A stretch of 64,000 nt of DNA from Zymoseptoria tritici IPO323 (Eukaryota > Ascomycota > Dothideomycetes > Mycosphaerellales > Mycosphaerellaceae): NCBI RefSeq assembly GCF_000219625.1, contig NC_018216.1, forward strand, positions 2,852,001 through 2,916,000, in the 5' to 3' direction. Shown in pieces: positions 1 through 10,495 of the stretch. The notes beneath the pieces were generated by a model. That model was not told the DNA's origin and did not search any database. It was given only the letters and a program-made list of their open reading frames with translations. Made by a program: the position numbers and the translations under genes. Within the stretch, counting starts at the first letter, position 1. Each line of letters opens with the position of its first letter.

Positions 1-519
1 GGCGCTCATCCGTTCCGAGCAGAGGCAGCGAGACAAGATGCACGCGGCAATATCGTCAAAGCGAGCGGCCTGGAGGGAGACGAAGTTGCAGGAAGCATTG
101 GATCGGTACGTGGACTTCGAGGGCACATCCGCTTGATGATGGAATTCATCGCCATTTTGATGGAATGTGCTTGGAGGATGGAGTTGAAGTCAGGTCGCCG
201 ATGACGAGGAGGGAGTTCTTGTTCATGCCTATTTTTAGAAAATACAGAATGCAAGCAAGACTTTTCCAACCTCACTTCTCCTACCATGCCAATATCATCG
301 GTACACGGCAACCATGCTTCTCATCATGAACGATATTGAGCTGATGCAAGATGCACAGCATACACACAGCTCGCTTGGCAGCAAAGGTGGGAATCGAACG
401 ACGCATGTGACGAAAATAGGATGAGGAATCCTCCCTTGCTTGCACGTCTTTAACACGACAGACAAATAGTATTCGTGTCGCCTATCGTGTGCCTGTTGGG
501 TCTTGACACAGAAGCAACG
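1..519. other. No gene recognised; 5' flank of first BTB gene
   Basis: The stretch holds only short overlapping reading frames with no recognisable domain. A minus-strand frame of about 100 codons near the left edge could be the end of a gene cut by the window, but nothing in it supports that. The last ~100 bases would be promoter and leader of the BTB gene starting at 520. Confidence 0.4.
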
Positions 520-1506
520 ATGATGCTCTCAAGGGATTCACAACCAGAACAGGAATTGCAGACTGGGCTCGCGAACTTATACCAGACGAAGCAGTATTCA
601 GATCTGTCTCTCTTCGGTCGAGATGGCATCGAACAGCTGGTGCATAAAGCGATTGTGTGTCCTCGCTCGCGATTCTTCGAGGCTGCTGTCCAAACACGCG
701 GATGGGAGGTGAGCAAGATCAGCAGCGATATTCGGCGTGCACAATACTGACGCCTCTGTCATTCATAGTCAGACATCATACATCGCATCGACCTGCCCGA
801 GGAGGATGAAATTGTCAGGCTAGTCGTCGAATATCTATATTCTTTCGATTATCAAGCGACCACAACGACTCCCGCCAGTGCCAGATTTCCAAGCAAATAT
901 CGTGCGAGCAGGACGTCCAGCGTGCGTTTGGATGCCATCGACTACGGGCAGCTCTATGGCATGTCAGCTACGTGTGCATTCGGAGGCCCGGATTCCTACC
1001 CACAGTCAGGCGTGATGCGAGCATCCGGGCACTTGTCACCCCCGAACACGGCCATGGCAGCTCAGGCATTGCCACTCATCACCATAAATTGCCACACGAT
1101 CCCGCAAGCTGGAACTTGGTCCTTGTCCAGCTCTGACAGAAATGCGACCTTTGGCGTTCCGCCGCCCTCACCGCACGCCACCGTCGAGCCTCATCTACTC
1201 GTGCACACGAAGGTATACGCCGCAGCTACCAAATATGGCATCGGTGGACTGAAGGCGTTGGCGATGAAAAAGCTCAATATTCAGCTGACACGTCATTTCG
1301 ATTCGGCAGAGCTGGCGGATATGATCCACTTCGTGCGGTCGGAACACCTGACCGGAGATGAAGGTCTGCTAGAGGCCTTGGCGAACGTTCTGAGCTGGCA
1401 CCCGATGCTATTGGACAAGCCTGATATCGAAGTGGCTGTGAAGGGATGCCCGGGATTGGCTTTTGAGATTCTCAAGCGCGGAAGGGAGCCAGTGTATGGT
1501 TATTGA
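520..1506 (+). CDS. BTB/POZ domain protein 1 (divergent member)
   Basis: Two-exon gene encoding about 308 aa. The intron is 709-768 (GTGAGC...CATAG, 60 bp), joining in phase 0. The N-terminus reads as a BTB fold: a leading helix (GLANLYQTKQYSDL), the 'VHKAIVCPRSRFFEAAV' segment that in BTB proteins follows the exposed strand, then 'DEIVRLVVEYLYSFDY', the usual end of the core. A Ser/Pro-rich linker of roughly 100 residues follows, then the conserved C-terminal part beginning 'VHTKVYAAATKYGIGGLKALA'. BTB proteins typically dimerise and often act as Cul3 adaptors; no specific role can be assigned here. It lacks the 'DFTIICG' strand of its neighbours and its intron lies elsewhere, so it is the most diverged of the six. 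I chose ATG 520; the frame is open for 15 codons upstream without an ATG. Confidence 0.8.
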
Positions 1507-1778
1507 CCACAACAATGCAGATACAGCTGAATGCGTGGCCCTGACCACCTGATATCTGGAATATTGCTAAGGGTGGTTTCCCACATGTCTTCACATGTCG
1601 CCAATCGCATGCCCAGATAAACATGCGCCGTTGAGCGCACGCCGTCTGTCCCTCTTGAGGTCAAACCGTTACTCAACTTCTGGCCAGCTTCACACCTCAA
1701 CGACACCAACTCCCGGGTGATATATCCAGATCTCAAGAACTACCATACAAGTCCCGCGTCGAAGTAAACACGACCAAG

Positions 1779-2598
1779 ATGAGCAGATCCAGATCCAGAA
1801 CTGGAGACATGGCGCTACGTAGGGTTCCTGATGGGACTAATAACGATGACATGCCTCTCTTCATTGATCAAGACGACTGGGCTCCCATTCACGAATCTGT
1901 GGATTCAGCAAGATACGACACGGTCGAGCTGTCGACAGGGAATTTGCAAAATGGCATGATCGAGTACGGATTCTTCCTGTTCGGTGAGCTGGCCCGTAGC
2001 TGATGTTGTCTTTAGGCTATTCTGCACTGGCGAGCTTACCGGATTCACCATCATATGCGGCTCAGACGTCTATCAAGTCCATGCGGTGCTATTGGTGGGT
2101 CAGTCTACCTTTTTCAGGGGGGCTGTTCTTGGCGGCTTCGAAGAGGGAATCGCAAAGACCGTTCGCTTGACACCAATGGACGACGAGCATCCATACCCTG
2201 AATTCGACGATCCCGGAACCTTGAAAATTTTCAATCACAGCGCAGCCCGTCACCCTCCACCCGGGAAATCGACATGCTTTCGCACGCCAAGGTCTTCGCC
2301 ATCGCAGTCAAGTATGACGTGTCTTCGCTTCGAAAATGGTGCACTTAGAAAGTTCAAGAAGGCTGTTGAGTATCGCATCTTCGACTATGGAATTGAGGAA
2401 GTGATAGCAGAAGTCTACACATCGACACCAGAGGATGCGCGAGAGCTTCGCGATATCGTCACAGTGCAGTTGCTGCGCCATCGAGAACTCCTGCATAGAG
2501 ATGCTGTCAGAGCCACCATTGAGAACATTGATGGCCTGGCTTACGATCTCCTGAAAGAGATGAGCGATGTGCTCGATGAGTCTGGCTACGACTACTGA
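1779..2598 (+). CDS. BTB/POZ domain protein 2, frame-disturbed, probable decaying copy
   Basis: Start ATG 1779. The intron is best placed at 1964-2015 (52 bp, GTACGG donor, TTTAG acceptor, phase 2), which yields 'GMIELFCTGELTGFTIICG', exactly the BTB entry seen in the neighbouring paralogues. A shorter GTGAGC donor at 1984 would give a 32-bp intron and the wrong frame. After 'DDPGTLKIF' the frame stops matching the family. The conserved block 'MLSHAKVFAIAVKYDVSSLRK' is present at 2274-2336 but in another frame, and the main frame resumes at 2338 with 'GALRKFKKAVEYRIF'. The segment that should encode the end of the BTB core and the linker is missing. The main frame has no stop, so a 255-aa product is possible, but it would carry about 33 residues of out-of-frame sequence. 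This looks like a deletion with two compensating frameshifts, or sequencing error. Confidence 0.65.
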
Positions 2599-2837
2599 CA
2601 AGGTCCCATTCACTCTCAAGGTGGTCCAGCCTCTCTTGAAACACCAATCTTCACCCACTGTGCTCACCCGAAGCTTACCCGGAGTTCATTCACTCCAGGT
2701 CAGAACTGAGGCGATTGCTGGCATCAAAAGTATATCTTACATCCTACCCCTCTGCTTTCACACCGAACTCGTTCCTCACCTCCTGCCTTCTCAACAAACT
2801 CACCATCACTCGCACCCCGCTTTCACTACTCATCAAG

Positions 2838-3586
2838 ATGACTATCACCGAAGGAAGTCTCGCTGGCGGTCTTGCGAAGTACATCACTCCAACTCATTGC
2901 TTACGTCGACATTCACTGACCATCAGAGCAGGTACCTGGCTTCCAGTCAGCTGTCCGACTTCAAGATCATATGCGGCGCCCATGTCTTCAACGTCCACAA
3001 GATCATCCTCGCTGCTCAGTCCGACTACTTTGAAGCCGTGATTTGCGGAGGCTTCAAGGAGTCCATCGAAGGCGTCATTGAACTTCGACCATTCGACCAC
3101 GCTCAGCCCGATGACACTCACGACGACCCAGCAATGGTAAAGATCTTGGTCGACTACTTCTACCTGCAGGACTACGAGTTCGAGGAACCTTGCATGCCCA
3201 GTCGCAAGAAAATCAAGCTCACCATCAACTCCGGCAACGGGCATGTCCTCAGTAAGCCGCAAGTGAAGAGGACCGCTAGCGACGACATGATCGGCCATGC
3301 TCGCGTGTTCGCCATTGCGCTCAAGTACGGCGTTCCAGCTCTCAAGCGAGCCGCCGTCGACAAATTCCAGAACACCATCAAAACCCAGTGGTCGCACAAC
3401 GACTTTCCCAGCGTCATCGAGGAGGTGTACAGCTCCACACCAGACGAGGTTCGAGAGCTGCGAGAAGTCGTTGCTCGGACGATCTTGAAGAACCCGAAGT
3501 CGCTGCAGAGCAAGGAGGTCGAAGCAACGATCCGCAGCATCGACGGGCTGGCATTTGACCTGCTGAAGCTGAAGACCAACAAGTGA
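2838..3586 (+). CDS. BTB/POZ domain protein 3
   Basis: Two exons, 231 aa. ATG 2838, intron 2879-2931 (53 bp, GTACAT...GCAG, phase 2), then uninterrupted to 3586. The protein reads 'GLAKYLASSQLSDFKIICG', 'FNVHKIILAAQSDYFEAVICGGFKES' and 'MVKILVDYFYLQDYEFEEP', a complete BTB core over residues ~15-110. A basic linker follows, then the C-terminal helical part starting 'HARVFAIALKYGVPALKRAAVDKF' and ending 'IDGLAFDLLKLKTNK'. This is the typical fungal BTB-only protein of 230-300 aa. It has no Cys-rich tail, unlike the three minus-strand copies at 13.4-17.0 kb. The antisense strand is also open over 2894-3670, but shows no domain and is treated as a shadow. Confidence 0.85.
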
Positions 3587-3783
3587 AACAATGGCTTCAG
3601 GGTGGCGCACAACGCAAGTGCTCACAGCAGACGAGACACAAGCTCGGCTGCTTTTATGGAGAGTGATCATGGTAACAGGAACCTAGTCGGCGATGATCTC
3701 CGACAGAGTCCGCCTTTTGTGGGTTAAGGATACGAATCAAGCAAAATGCGATCGGAGGATGCAGGTACTATGGCGAACCGTGG

Positions 3784-4953
3784 TCAATTAGCGTAGTAAT
3801 TCACCACTTCCTTCCCATACCACTTCAACGCCACGTCTTTGTGACTTCTGATCCACTTCCTCAACTGACTCTCACCAAGCGAATCCCATCTCGGATCCAG
3901 AAAAGCCGAAAGCCCATCTTCCACCTGCCCACTATCCTTCCGCAACCTCCGAACATGCTCAGGAATGTACTCTCTCACCTCCGACACAGTCATGTCCAGC
4001 GGTAAACCCTGAAAGAAAGGGATGGAGTACCGCACATTGCTCTCTGGCCCCGGTGCAATGACTCTGTGTATCGTAGCTTTGACTGCGCCTTCGGTAGCGG
4101 CTTCGAAAGCATTGCCGAAGTTCACAACGAAAGAGCCTGGGATGGGTGTTGCTGCGATCCAGTCACCGGAAGCGGAGAGGACTTCGAGACCTGGCTCGGA
4201 TCCGACTTGATAGAGAAAGGTCAGCCAGCCAGAGGAGTCCTTGTGGGCACCCACGCCCAGATCTCCTTCGTTGCCCTGAGAGGGTGGGTAGCGAAGGAGC
4301 TTTATTCGATGTTGGGGTGGCAAGAATCTTCTTTGGTGTTCGAATGTGCTCGTAGTGTTCTCTGGAGGCAGTCGACCGAAGAAGTGGTCAAATGTGCCGA
4401 CTGGAATGGAGAAGGCCTCCTCGACGAGATGAACGAAGCTGTACGACAGCGCTTGAACTGCGTCGTGGTATTGGGTGAAAGCTTCTTGGAAGCCTGGTAG
4501 AGAGCTCTCCGCCGGCCATTGATTGCCTCCTCGCAGCCTCCAGTAGAGCTTGGTGAAGTCTCGCCCGTCTTGACACCCAGTTGGCTCCACGTCAAGCGCG
4601 TGTCCGGAACTTCCAGGCTCATCATACACGACAGGAAGCTCCGTAGCAAAATCGAACTGCTCTCTCAGATCATGCTTGCCCAGCGTGGTCTCCTCAGCAA
4701 AGCCACTGTATCCCAAAAAGTGCGGACTATTGAGCTTGCTCAACGCGGCCTTCTCTTCGTTGGGCAGGGCAAACAAAGCTGGTAGCAGGTCTGTTAGGCC
4801 TGTTATGGTGCTCTGCTGTACACCATGATTCGTGATGTAGAGGAAGCCGACATCGAACAAGGCGGATCGTAACTGTTGTAGCAAAGCGGGCTTCTTGTCC
4901 GGGTCTGCTGCCCATGATAGATCGAGCACTGGAATCTGAGACGTGCCTGCCAT
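3784..4953 (-). CDS. 2-oxoglutarate/Fe(II)-dependent oxygenase
   Basis: Single-exon gene, 389 aa, the usual length for the isopenicillin-N-synthase-like family. The N-terminal DIOX_N region begins 'IPVLDLSWA' and contains 'DVGFLYITNHGV'. The jelly-roll core shows the iron triad His237, Asp239 ('GAHKDSSGW') and His296 ('ATIHRVIAPG'), and Arg308-x-Ser310 for 2-oxoglutarate ('NVRYSIPFF'), so it should be catalytically active. Substrate is unknown; fungal members hydroxylate or desaturate small molecules, including secondary metabolites and gibberellin-like compounds. The neighbours give no pathway context: BTB genes lie on one side and ATG3 on the other. ATG 4953 is followed immediately by the family's N-terminal strand. 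Confidence 0.9.
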   Translation of the reverse strand: MAGTSQIPVLDLSWAADPDKKPALLQQLRSALFDVGFLYITNHGVQQSTITGLTDLLPALFALPNEEKAALSKLNSPHFLGYSGFAEETTLGKHDLREQFDFATELPVVYDEPGSSGHALDVEPTGCQDGRDFTKLYWRLRGGNQWPAESSLPGFQEAFTQYHDAVQALSYSFVHLVEEAFSIPVGTFDHFFGRLPPENTTSTFEHQRRFLPPQHRIKLLRYPPSQGNEGDLGVGAHKDSSGWLTFLYQVGSEPGLEVLSASGDWIAATPIPGSFVVNFGNAFEAATEGAVKATIHRVIAPGPESNVRYSIPFFQGLPLDMTVSEVREYIPEHVRRLRKDSGQVEDGLSAFLDPRWDSLGESQLRKWIRSHKDVALKWYGKEVVNYYAN

Positions 4954-5620
4954 GACTTTGAAGAACGAAGGCGACGGTCAGACTTCGACCGAAGCAAGAT
5001 CGTGGAACTCCAGTCGACAAATGGAGCACGTAGAACCCCAACAGCATGGAGTGTAAGATGATGGCGTGATCAATGTGGGTCTGCGGTCCTGCAAAGAGAC
5101 GCTCAAGGTATTAACACCGCAGCGGACGTGTGCTCTTTGGCGATGGTCCCTGGCCTGAAGCAAGTGCTCAGCCTTTCATCCTCGAGTCGATACAAATCAG
5201 GAATCAACAAGGAGAGAATCTCGTCGACCAGAGACGGGAGCATAGCGAGCAGCTGCTGCCTTGGTCATGAAGACCTCCCAAAGCTATGGCGCAAGACTCA
5301 AGGGCAGCACCACTACGGTATCACACCTCGTCATGGCCTGATACAAATACTTAGGGCGATGCATAAATGATGGGTGCCGTGAGCGAAGTGAATGAAGTTG
5401 TTGGCGGTCAGGTGCCGACTGATCCACCCCGCAGGACCCCTCCTTGTGACTAACCTGGCTACCGTACAGCTCTCTTCCGTCGACAACAAAGACATCAACA
5501 ACGTGATCGACCCTCGACTGTACTCCTGCCCTTCCAACGACATCTTTGGACCATACCGACTAGAACTGGATCTCTCAAGTCACACGAAAGCCCCGACAGC
5601 TTCAACGCAAAGCTACCACC
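4954..5620. other. Divergent intergenic region, oxygenase / ATG3
   Basis: No supported gene. The region separates two divergently transcribed starts (4953 minus, 5621 plus) and must hold both promoters. A plus-strand frame at 5392-5862 runs into ATG3 but has no family features. Confidence 0.5.
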
Positions 5621-6765
5621 ATGCAGAACCTCATCCACACCTTCATCGATCCGCTACGCGACCGCTTCGCTCCGATCTCTCACAACTCGACCTTTCGCGA
5701 GAACGGCCAGGTCACGCCGGAAGAGTTCGTCAAGGCCGGCGATTATCTCACATTCAAGTTCCCGAGCTGGAGTTGGCAACCCGCCGCCTCGCCCTCACAG
5801 CGCGTTGCCCATCTGCCCGAAGACAAGCAGTATCTCATCACACGCGGCGTACCATGCCGTAAACGTATCAAGGCGGATGACTTCGCTGGGAGTGCCTCGG
5901 GCGAGGATCAGCTCGTGCACGATATGCTGAAAGAGACGGGCGGAGAAGTTGGCGATGCGGACGATGGCTGGCTAAAGGCAGGTGGCAACAGCAGTGGTGA
6001 GGATCGGAGGGACGCCTCTCTCGTGAGCGATGTTAGGACCGTCGGTGATGATGGCAAGCTCGATGTGGCTGAAGAGGAAGAGGAAATCCCGGACATGGAG
6101 GATGAGGAGGAAGATGATGAAGCTATCATCCGCGATTACAGCAGCGCTGGGAAGAAGGGCGGCAATGATGGGTGAGTACATCTCTTGTGCTCGACGGAAA
6201 GACCTCCTACTAACACATTTACAGCCTCCGTAACTACACGCTGTACATCACCTATTCTCCATATTATCGCACACCACGCCTCTACCTCTCCGGCTACGAC
6301 TCGAACACGAACCACCCTCTCCAGCCTATCAGCATGATGGAGGACATTGTTGGCGACTACAAGGACAAGACTGTGACCCTCGAGGACTTCAACTTCACAG
6401 ATCCGCCCATCAAGACTGCCTCCGTTCACCCATGCAAGCACGCCAGCGTGATGAAAGTGCTCCTCGACCGCGCCGATGCGGCTCTCAAGCTTCGCACCGA
6501 GAAAATCAAGCACGGCGGAAAGGCAGCCAATACCGGTATGGAGGGACTCGTCGACCAGACCGCCGCTCTCAACATCAAGAAGGATCAGACTGCCTCGCCG
6601 TCGAAGGGCAAAGACAAGGACAATGAGGGCGACTGGGAGGTACTGCCGGCCGAGGAGTCCCAAGAGGAGCCAGCAATCCGGGTTGATCAATACCTGGTCG
6701 TCTTCCTCAAATTCATGGCCTCGGTCACTCCAGGCATCGAGCACGACTTCACCATGAGTGTCTGA
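5621..6765 (+). CDS. ATG3: Autophagy-related protein 3, E2-like Atg8 conjugase
   Basis: Two exons, 363 aa. The intron is 6172-6224 (53 bp, GTGAGT, branch CTAAC, ACAG; phase 2). Atg3 receives Atg8 from Atg7 and transfers it to phosphatidylethanolamine during autophagosome formation. Visible features are the conserved N-terminus '[19 protein letters not shown]', '[17 protein letters not shown]', a long Glu/Asp-rich flexible region before the intron, '[23 protein letters not shown]', and the catalytic '[11 protein letters not shown]' with Cys254. A second disordered insertion (about residues 265-325) precedes the conserved C-terminus '[24 protein letters not shown]'. The length is normal for filamentous ascomycetes. 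Nothing is missing. Confidence 0.97.
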
Positions 6766-8495
6766 GCACGCTCGGGTTCCCATGCCTCAAGCTTGGTATT
6801 CGATTGGGTGTTGCTCTCTGCTGGGTTCGGTTACCTGACAGAGACTGAATGGATGGAAGTCAAGCGACTGTGGGGCGGCGCGATTGCTATTCTTGGTTTG
6901 GGATAGAATGGACAGCACAACGATTCGCTTTTGGTGTGAAGGATCAGGACGACATTTACGATTGCCACGAAGATTGCATAACAGCATGGTTGGAATGGCG
7001 TTTCGGGGACTCGCAAGCGGCGAGCAGGCGACCGTACAGGAGCTTGAGGTTTATGATGATACCACAGTATGACCACGATTTCACCGAGACGAGGCGCACG
7101 ACGACAAGGAAGTGGAAGATCAAAATGGTTGACCATTCCCCAGCTCATCTTGCGGCCTCTGGCTAGCGCAAGTTTGACCGGAACTCTCGTATTTTGGGGA
7201 AGCTCAGTCCGCCTCGTGTATCAAGAAATCCTACCAGAAGTCTCGATGCACGAGGCGAACCTTCTGTGCTCGCAAGTCTCAGGTGCTCAGGATAGATTTC
7301 TTTCTTTTGACTTTCGATTGCGCGGGGCTGCACCTTGCTTTTTGCGCCGACGAACCTGTTTCGAGAGAAGTCTGAAACGATGGCAGCGAAGCTAGAACTA
7401 CCTTGGTTTTTTGGTAGGGCGCTTTTCGCTTCGAGCACGCCCCGCATTCGGCAAGTGATGCGGCTCCTCTGGTCAACTCCATCTCCCCCCAGGAACATCT
7501 TCCTTCATCATGTAATCTTGTTCATCTCGATCTCGACACACTGCAGCCATCCTCTCCATCGTTTCATGATACCTCGGTATGCCACGTGCATCTCGTCGGA
7601 GCATCGTACCTGCAACAGCGGCTCACTCACCTCGTTGATGCCCACTACCTTGCAGGTCCAACGGGCCCATATCCCGGTCCTCAAACACGATATGCTACAT
7701 TGACTAAGCACTCTCCCGCCAACTCTTGACGACACGCCGCGACACCATCGCAGATCCCGTCGCAAAATGGGGCTCATATCACCCTTGCTCGCGTGGTGGA
7801 CTACCTCCCGCCTTACCGAGACTAGTACAGGGCTCTCCCTTGGTCGGAGCATCTCAAACGGTCACTTACCAATGACCTTTCACCTCATTTCCGTCACCCA
7901 CACCCATCTCGTCGGTCTAGAGCACGCGCACTGCTGTGGAGCTACCTTCCAGGTTGGCATCCTGAGACGTCATATTGGCATGGGTGCGTTGGTTTTGCGC
8001 CTGGCGGCGACGGACGGTGTACAACACTACTTGTAGGGACCATGGGTGAGTTGCATCCCGCGCGATGCGCGAGCGGTCCTATCTTCTCTCTTATCCTCTT
8101 CCTCCTCCACTTCGCTTCTGTTGGTGCCGAGACGATTGCAAGAGTGGAGAATCATTTGCTGAGACTTGTCTTGAGTTGGTCTAATTCTCTGGCGGTGAAG
8201 TTCTTTTGTCTGATTCTACACAAATTTCAAATTCGCACACATATCTGAAGGAATCGGGACAACTTTCGCGCGAAAGAACTTGTTGGAAATAACGCGAGTC
8301 CGGCCTTCAGTTACGGTTATCATATGATCGCGGCAGGTTGAATATCACTTTGTCACGAGCTTGTTTGCTGGATAGTAGCAGCCTGGCGCTGATCGACGGG
8401 AACCTGCATCACAACGACTGGTACAACACGGCCGTCGGATCCACTACAAACACCACTCTGGGCTTCCCACCTACACCTCGAACAAGGTCGCCAGG
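6766..8495. other. 1.7-kb region without a supported gene
   Basis: Only overlapping reading frames of 60-120 codons are present on both strands, without domains, signal peptides or consistent splice signals. It contains the ATG3 3' end and, at its right edge, the leader of the small gene at 8496. I saw no tRNA-like structure by eye. Confidence 0.4.
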
Positions 8496-9089
8496 ATGGC
8501 CACAACAACCACAACAACACGTCAGCCGGACTGGATGGCGCGATCAGCGAAGCGGCGACACTTGGAATTGGGAATGTTGCAGGTGCGTTGCGCAGGTTGC
8601 ATGAGGAGGAGGAAAGTTCAAGAGCTTCACTGACTTCCAAATTCGCAGCAATCAAGCGAGACCAGCATCGACAACCAAACCCCTCGAGCGCACAGCACAA
8701 GCAACAGCACCACGAGCGACCACTTCCCACATCCATCATCACCCGCAAGCAGCAGCGTCTACAGCACGGCCGGCAGCAGTATGAGCATCACCTTTACTGA
8801 TGAGCGCCACGAGAAGCTACAAGTATGTCCGCTATCCACTTCATCACAAGCCCGAAGCCGATGCTAACGAAAAATCCAGGCTCTACAAAAACAATACGCC
8901 CTCAACGCCGCCCAAGTCCAAGCCAACGAAACCCGACTCCGCGAAATCCGAATCGAAGACGATCGCATGAGTGAGCGACTCCAGTCGAAATTGAGCGCTG
9001 TGACGGAGGTGAATAAACAGCTGAATGCTCTACGGACATTGCTGGGGAGGGTGGATGCGGTGATGCAAGGTGATTTCGATGGGAATTGA
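8496..9089 (+). CDS. Small coiled-coil protein, function unknown
   Basis: Proposed three-exon gene, 156 aa: exons 8496-8582, 8649-8822 and 8880-9089, all joined in phase 0. Both introns have good signals: CAG|GTGCGT with CTGAC and GCAG (66 bp), and GTATGT with GCTAACG and CCAG (57 bp). The middle exon is Ser/Thr-rich and ends 'SMSITFTDERHEKLQ'. The last exon is a clear amphipathic coiled coil ('ALQKQYALNAAQ', 'RLREIRIEDDRMSERLQ', 'VNKQLNALRTLLGRVDAVM') ending 'QGDFDGN'. No family recognised. The first exon is uncertain, because the sequence of the first intron also reads as plausible protein in another frame ('NVAGALRRLHEEEESSRASL'); see findings. The last exon is the secure part. Confidence 0.55.
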
Positions 9090-9380
9090 ATCTCCTATCG
9101 GACTGAGGGTTGATCTTTAGCGTGGCGTTTGACGGTATGTGGGTGTGGGTGGTGTTTGGTGATACCATTGGACTGACATGGTCCTGCGCAGGGTTTTTGC
9201 TTTGAGAGATACCCCCCGGCGATTTGGTTTTTCTGGCGTTCGACTTTGGAGATTCATCACGATGCTGGAGGTTGACTGCAGTCGGTGTTTGCCACTTGCA
9301 TTCATCGTTCTTCTTGACTTACACATACCACCAAACAATTGATCATACAATCGACCTCGACCCACGACGCACCTCTCATC

Positions 9381-9677
9381 TCATTCGCTCAAATAATTCC
9401 CCACCTCCCTCCTCGGCCTGATCATAACCTCCTCCTCATCAACCTCCTTCACTTCCCTTCCCTTAATCATCCGCTCCACGAACGCTCTCAATCCGTTCTT
9501 CTTCTTCGCCCTCTCCCTTTCCCTCAACGTCCTCGCATCCGTCGCCGTCGAGAAGATCGGAAAGTCCGAGGAAGAAGTGCGGTGGTCGAGAATGGGCCAC
9601 GCGGGCGTCATGTCGCGGTGGGAGAAGTTGGGGTGGATGTCGCGCTGTGGGAAGGGTGGATGTCCATTAGCCGCCAT
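9381..9677 (-). CDS. Small basic/acidic ORF, unknown
   Basis: Open frame of 98 aa from ATG 9677. The sequence is Pro/His-rich at the start ('HPPFPQRDIHPNFSHRD'), then a charged segment 'RTLRERERAKKKNGLRAFVERMIKGREVKEVDEEEV'. Composition is protein-like, but no family is recognised. A branch-like CTAAT and a TTCCCACAG acceptor lie just inside its 5' end on the minus strand, so the part from 'RDIHPNF' onward could be the second exon of the signal-peptide ORF immediately upstream. I could not find a phase-compatible donor. Confidence 0.4.
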   Translation of the reverse strand: MAANGHPPFPQRDIHPNFSHRDMTPAWPILDHRTSSSDFPIFSTATDARTLRERERAKKKNGLRAFVERMIKGREVKEVDEEEVMIRPRREVGNYLSE

Positions 9678-9873
9678 GGACCACGACGGAGAGATCGGAA
9701 AGAGAGGAGGAGGTGAAGTTCAAGTGAAGAAGATGTGGGCAGGGGAGGCTTATTTCTGACTCGCCATCAGCCCAGCGACGTTCGACTTCGCTGAATGAAG
9801 TGGGGATGGGTTTGCTGGACGTGAGGACGGCGAAGGCGGCGAGCGATACGGTTGCTGTGGTTGAGAGACGCAT
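9667..9873 (-). CDS. Short ORF with signal peptide, or first exon of a secreted protein
   Basis: 68-codon frame starting at ATG 9873 with a typical secretory leader 'MRLSTTATVSLAAFAVLTSS', followed by 'KPIPTSFSEVERRWADGES'. Its TAA overlaps the ATG of the next minus-strand frame (9677) within a few bases. It may be a complete tiny secreted protein or, more likely, the 5' exon of a small secreted protein continuing into 9381-9640. The part after 'ADGES' is low in conserved-looking residues and could be intron. Confidence 0.4.
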   Translation of the reverse strand: MRLSTTATVSLAAFAVLTSSKPIPTSFSEVERRWADGESEISLPCPHLLHLNFTSSSLSDLSVVVHGG

Positions 9874-10495
9874 GGTGGTGGTATCGCTTTATAGGAGGGT
9901 TTGACTTGTCGGTTCGAGACGCGAGCGAACGGAAAGAAGATGCGCGAGGCAGAACAGAAGCGAAGGGAGTGGCCTGTAGTACTTATCCTCTCTTCTCCCA
10001 TTTCTGGACGATCGCACCCACCATCACCAAGAGTATGCATTGACGATCTAGATTCTGGGATTGAGGCATGCAAGCTTCTGACACGCGCCTGTACGCGTGC
10101 CGTGGCGTTTTGACAGGTGAAGTGAAGCAAGGAGAGGCTCGAAGGCTTATCGCTCACATGCAACGCTGATACCGAATTTCATGCGATGGCTGGATCTCGA
10201 CTGCGGCTGATTCTCAGGGACGCATGTCTACTCGACTGGTGATGTAAATAGTCAGACTGTAATGATTCTCCATTTGAAAGCATATACAGTAATGCAGTTA
10301 GCCTACTCTGCAGCCCATCCAGGGCGCTCTATTCCATGCTCTTTGCAAATGCGGTTGTGCGCTTCGCTGTACCTTTCTTTCCTTGTGGGTATCTCTTCTT
10401 CCGTCCCTGTCCCAAATTTTCGCTCGCTTGCTCGCCATGCTCCTTTACAATATGAAAAATGCAAATGAATGTCAATGCTCTATCATCGCCTTCGC
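9874..10495. other. Intergenic, no gene seen
   Basis: Holds the upstream region of the signal-peptide ORF and the 3' end of the minus-strand gene ending at 10496. Overlapping short frames only. Confidence 0.45.

Noticed and set aside
361..420. Text resembling the end of a tRNA (GGTGGGAATCGAACGACG)
   Set aside because: On the minus strand the putative T-loop has non-complementary stem arms, and no acceptor or anticodon stem could be drawn.
2894..3670. 258-codon minus frame opposite BTB gene 3
   Set aside because: Antisense shadow of a well-supported BTB coding region; no domain and no splice structure of its own.
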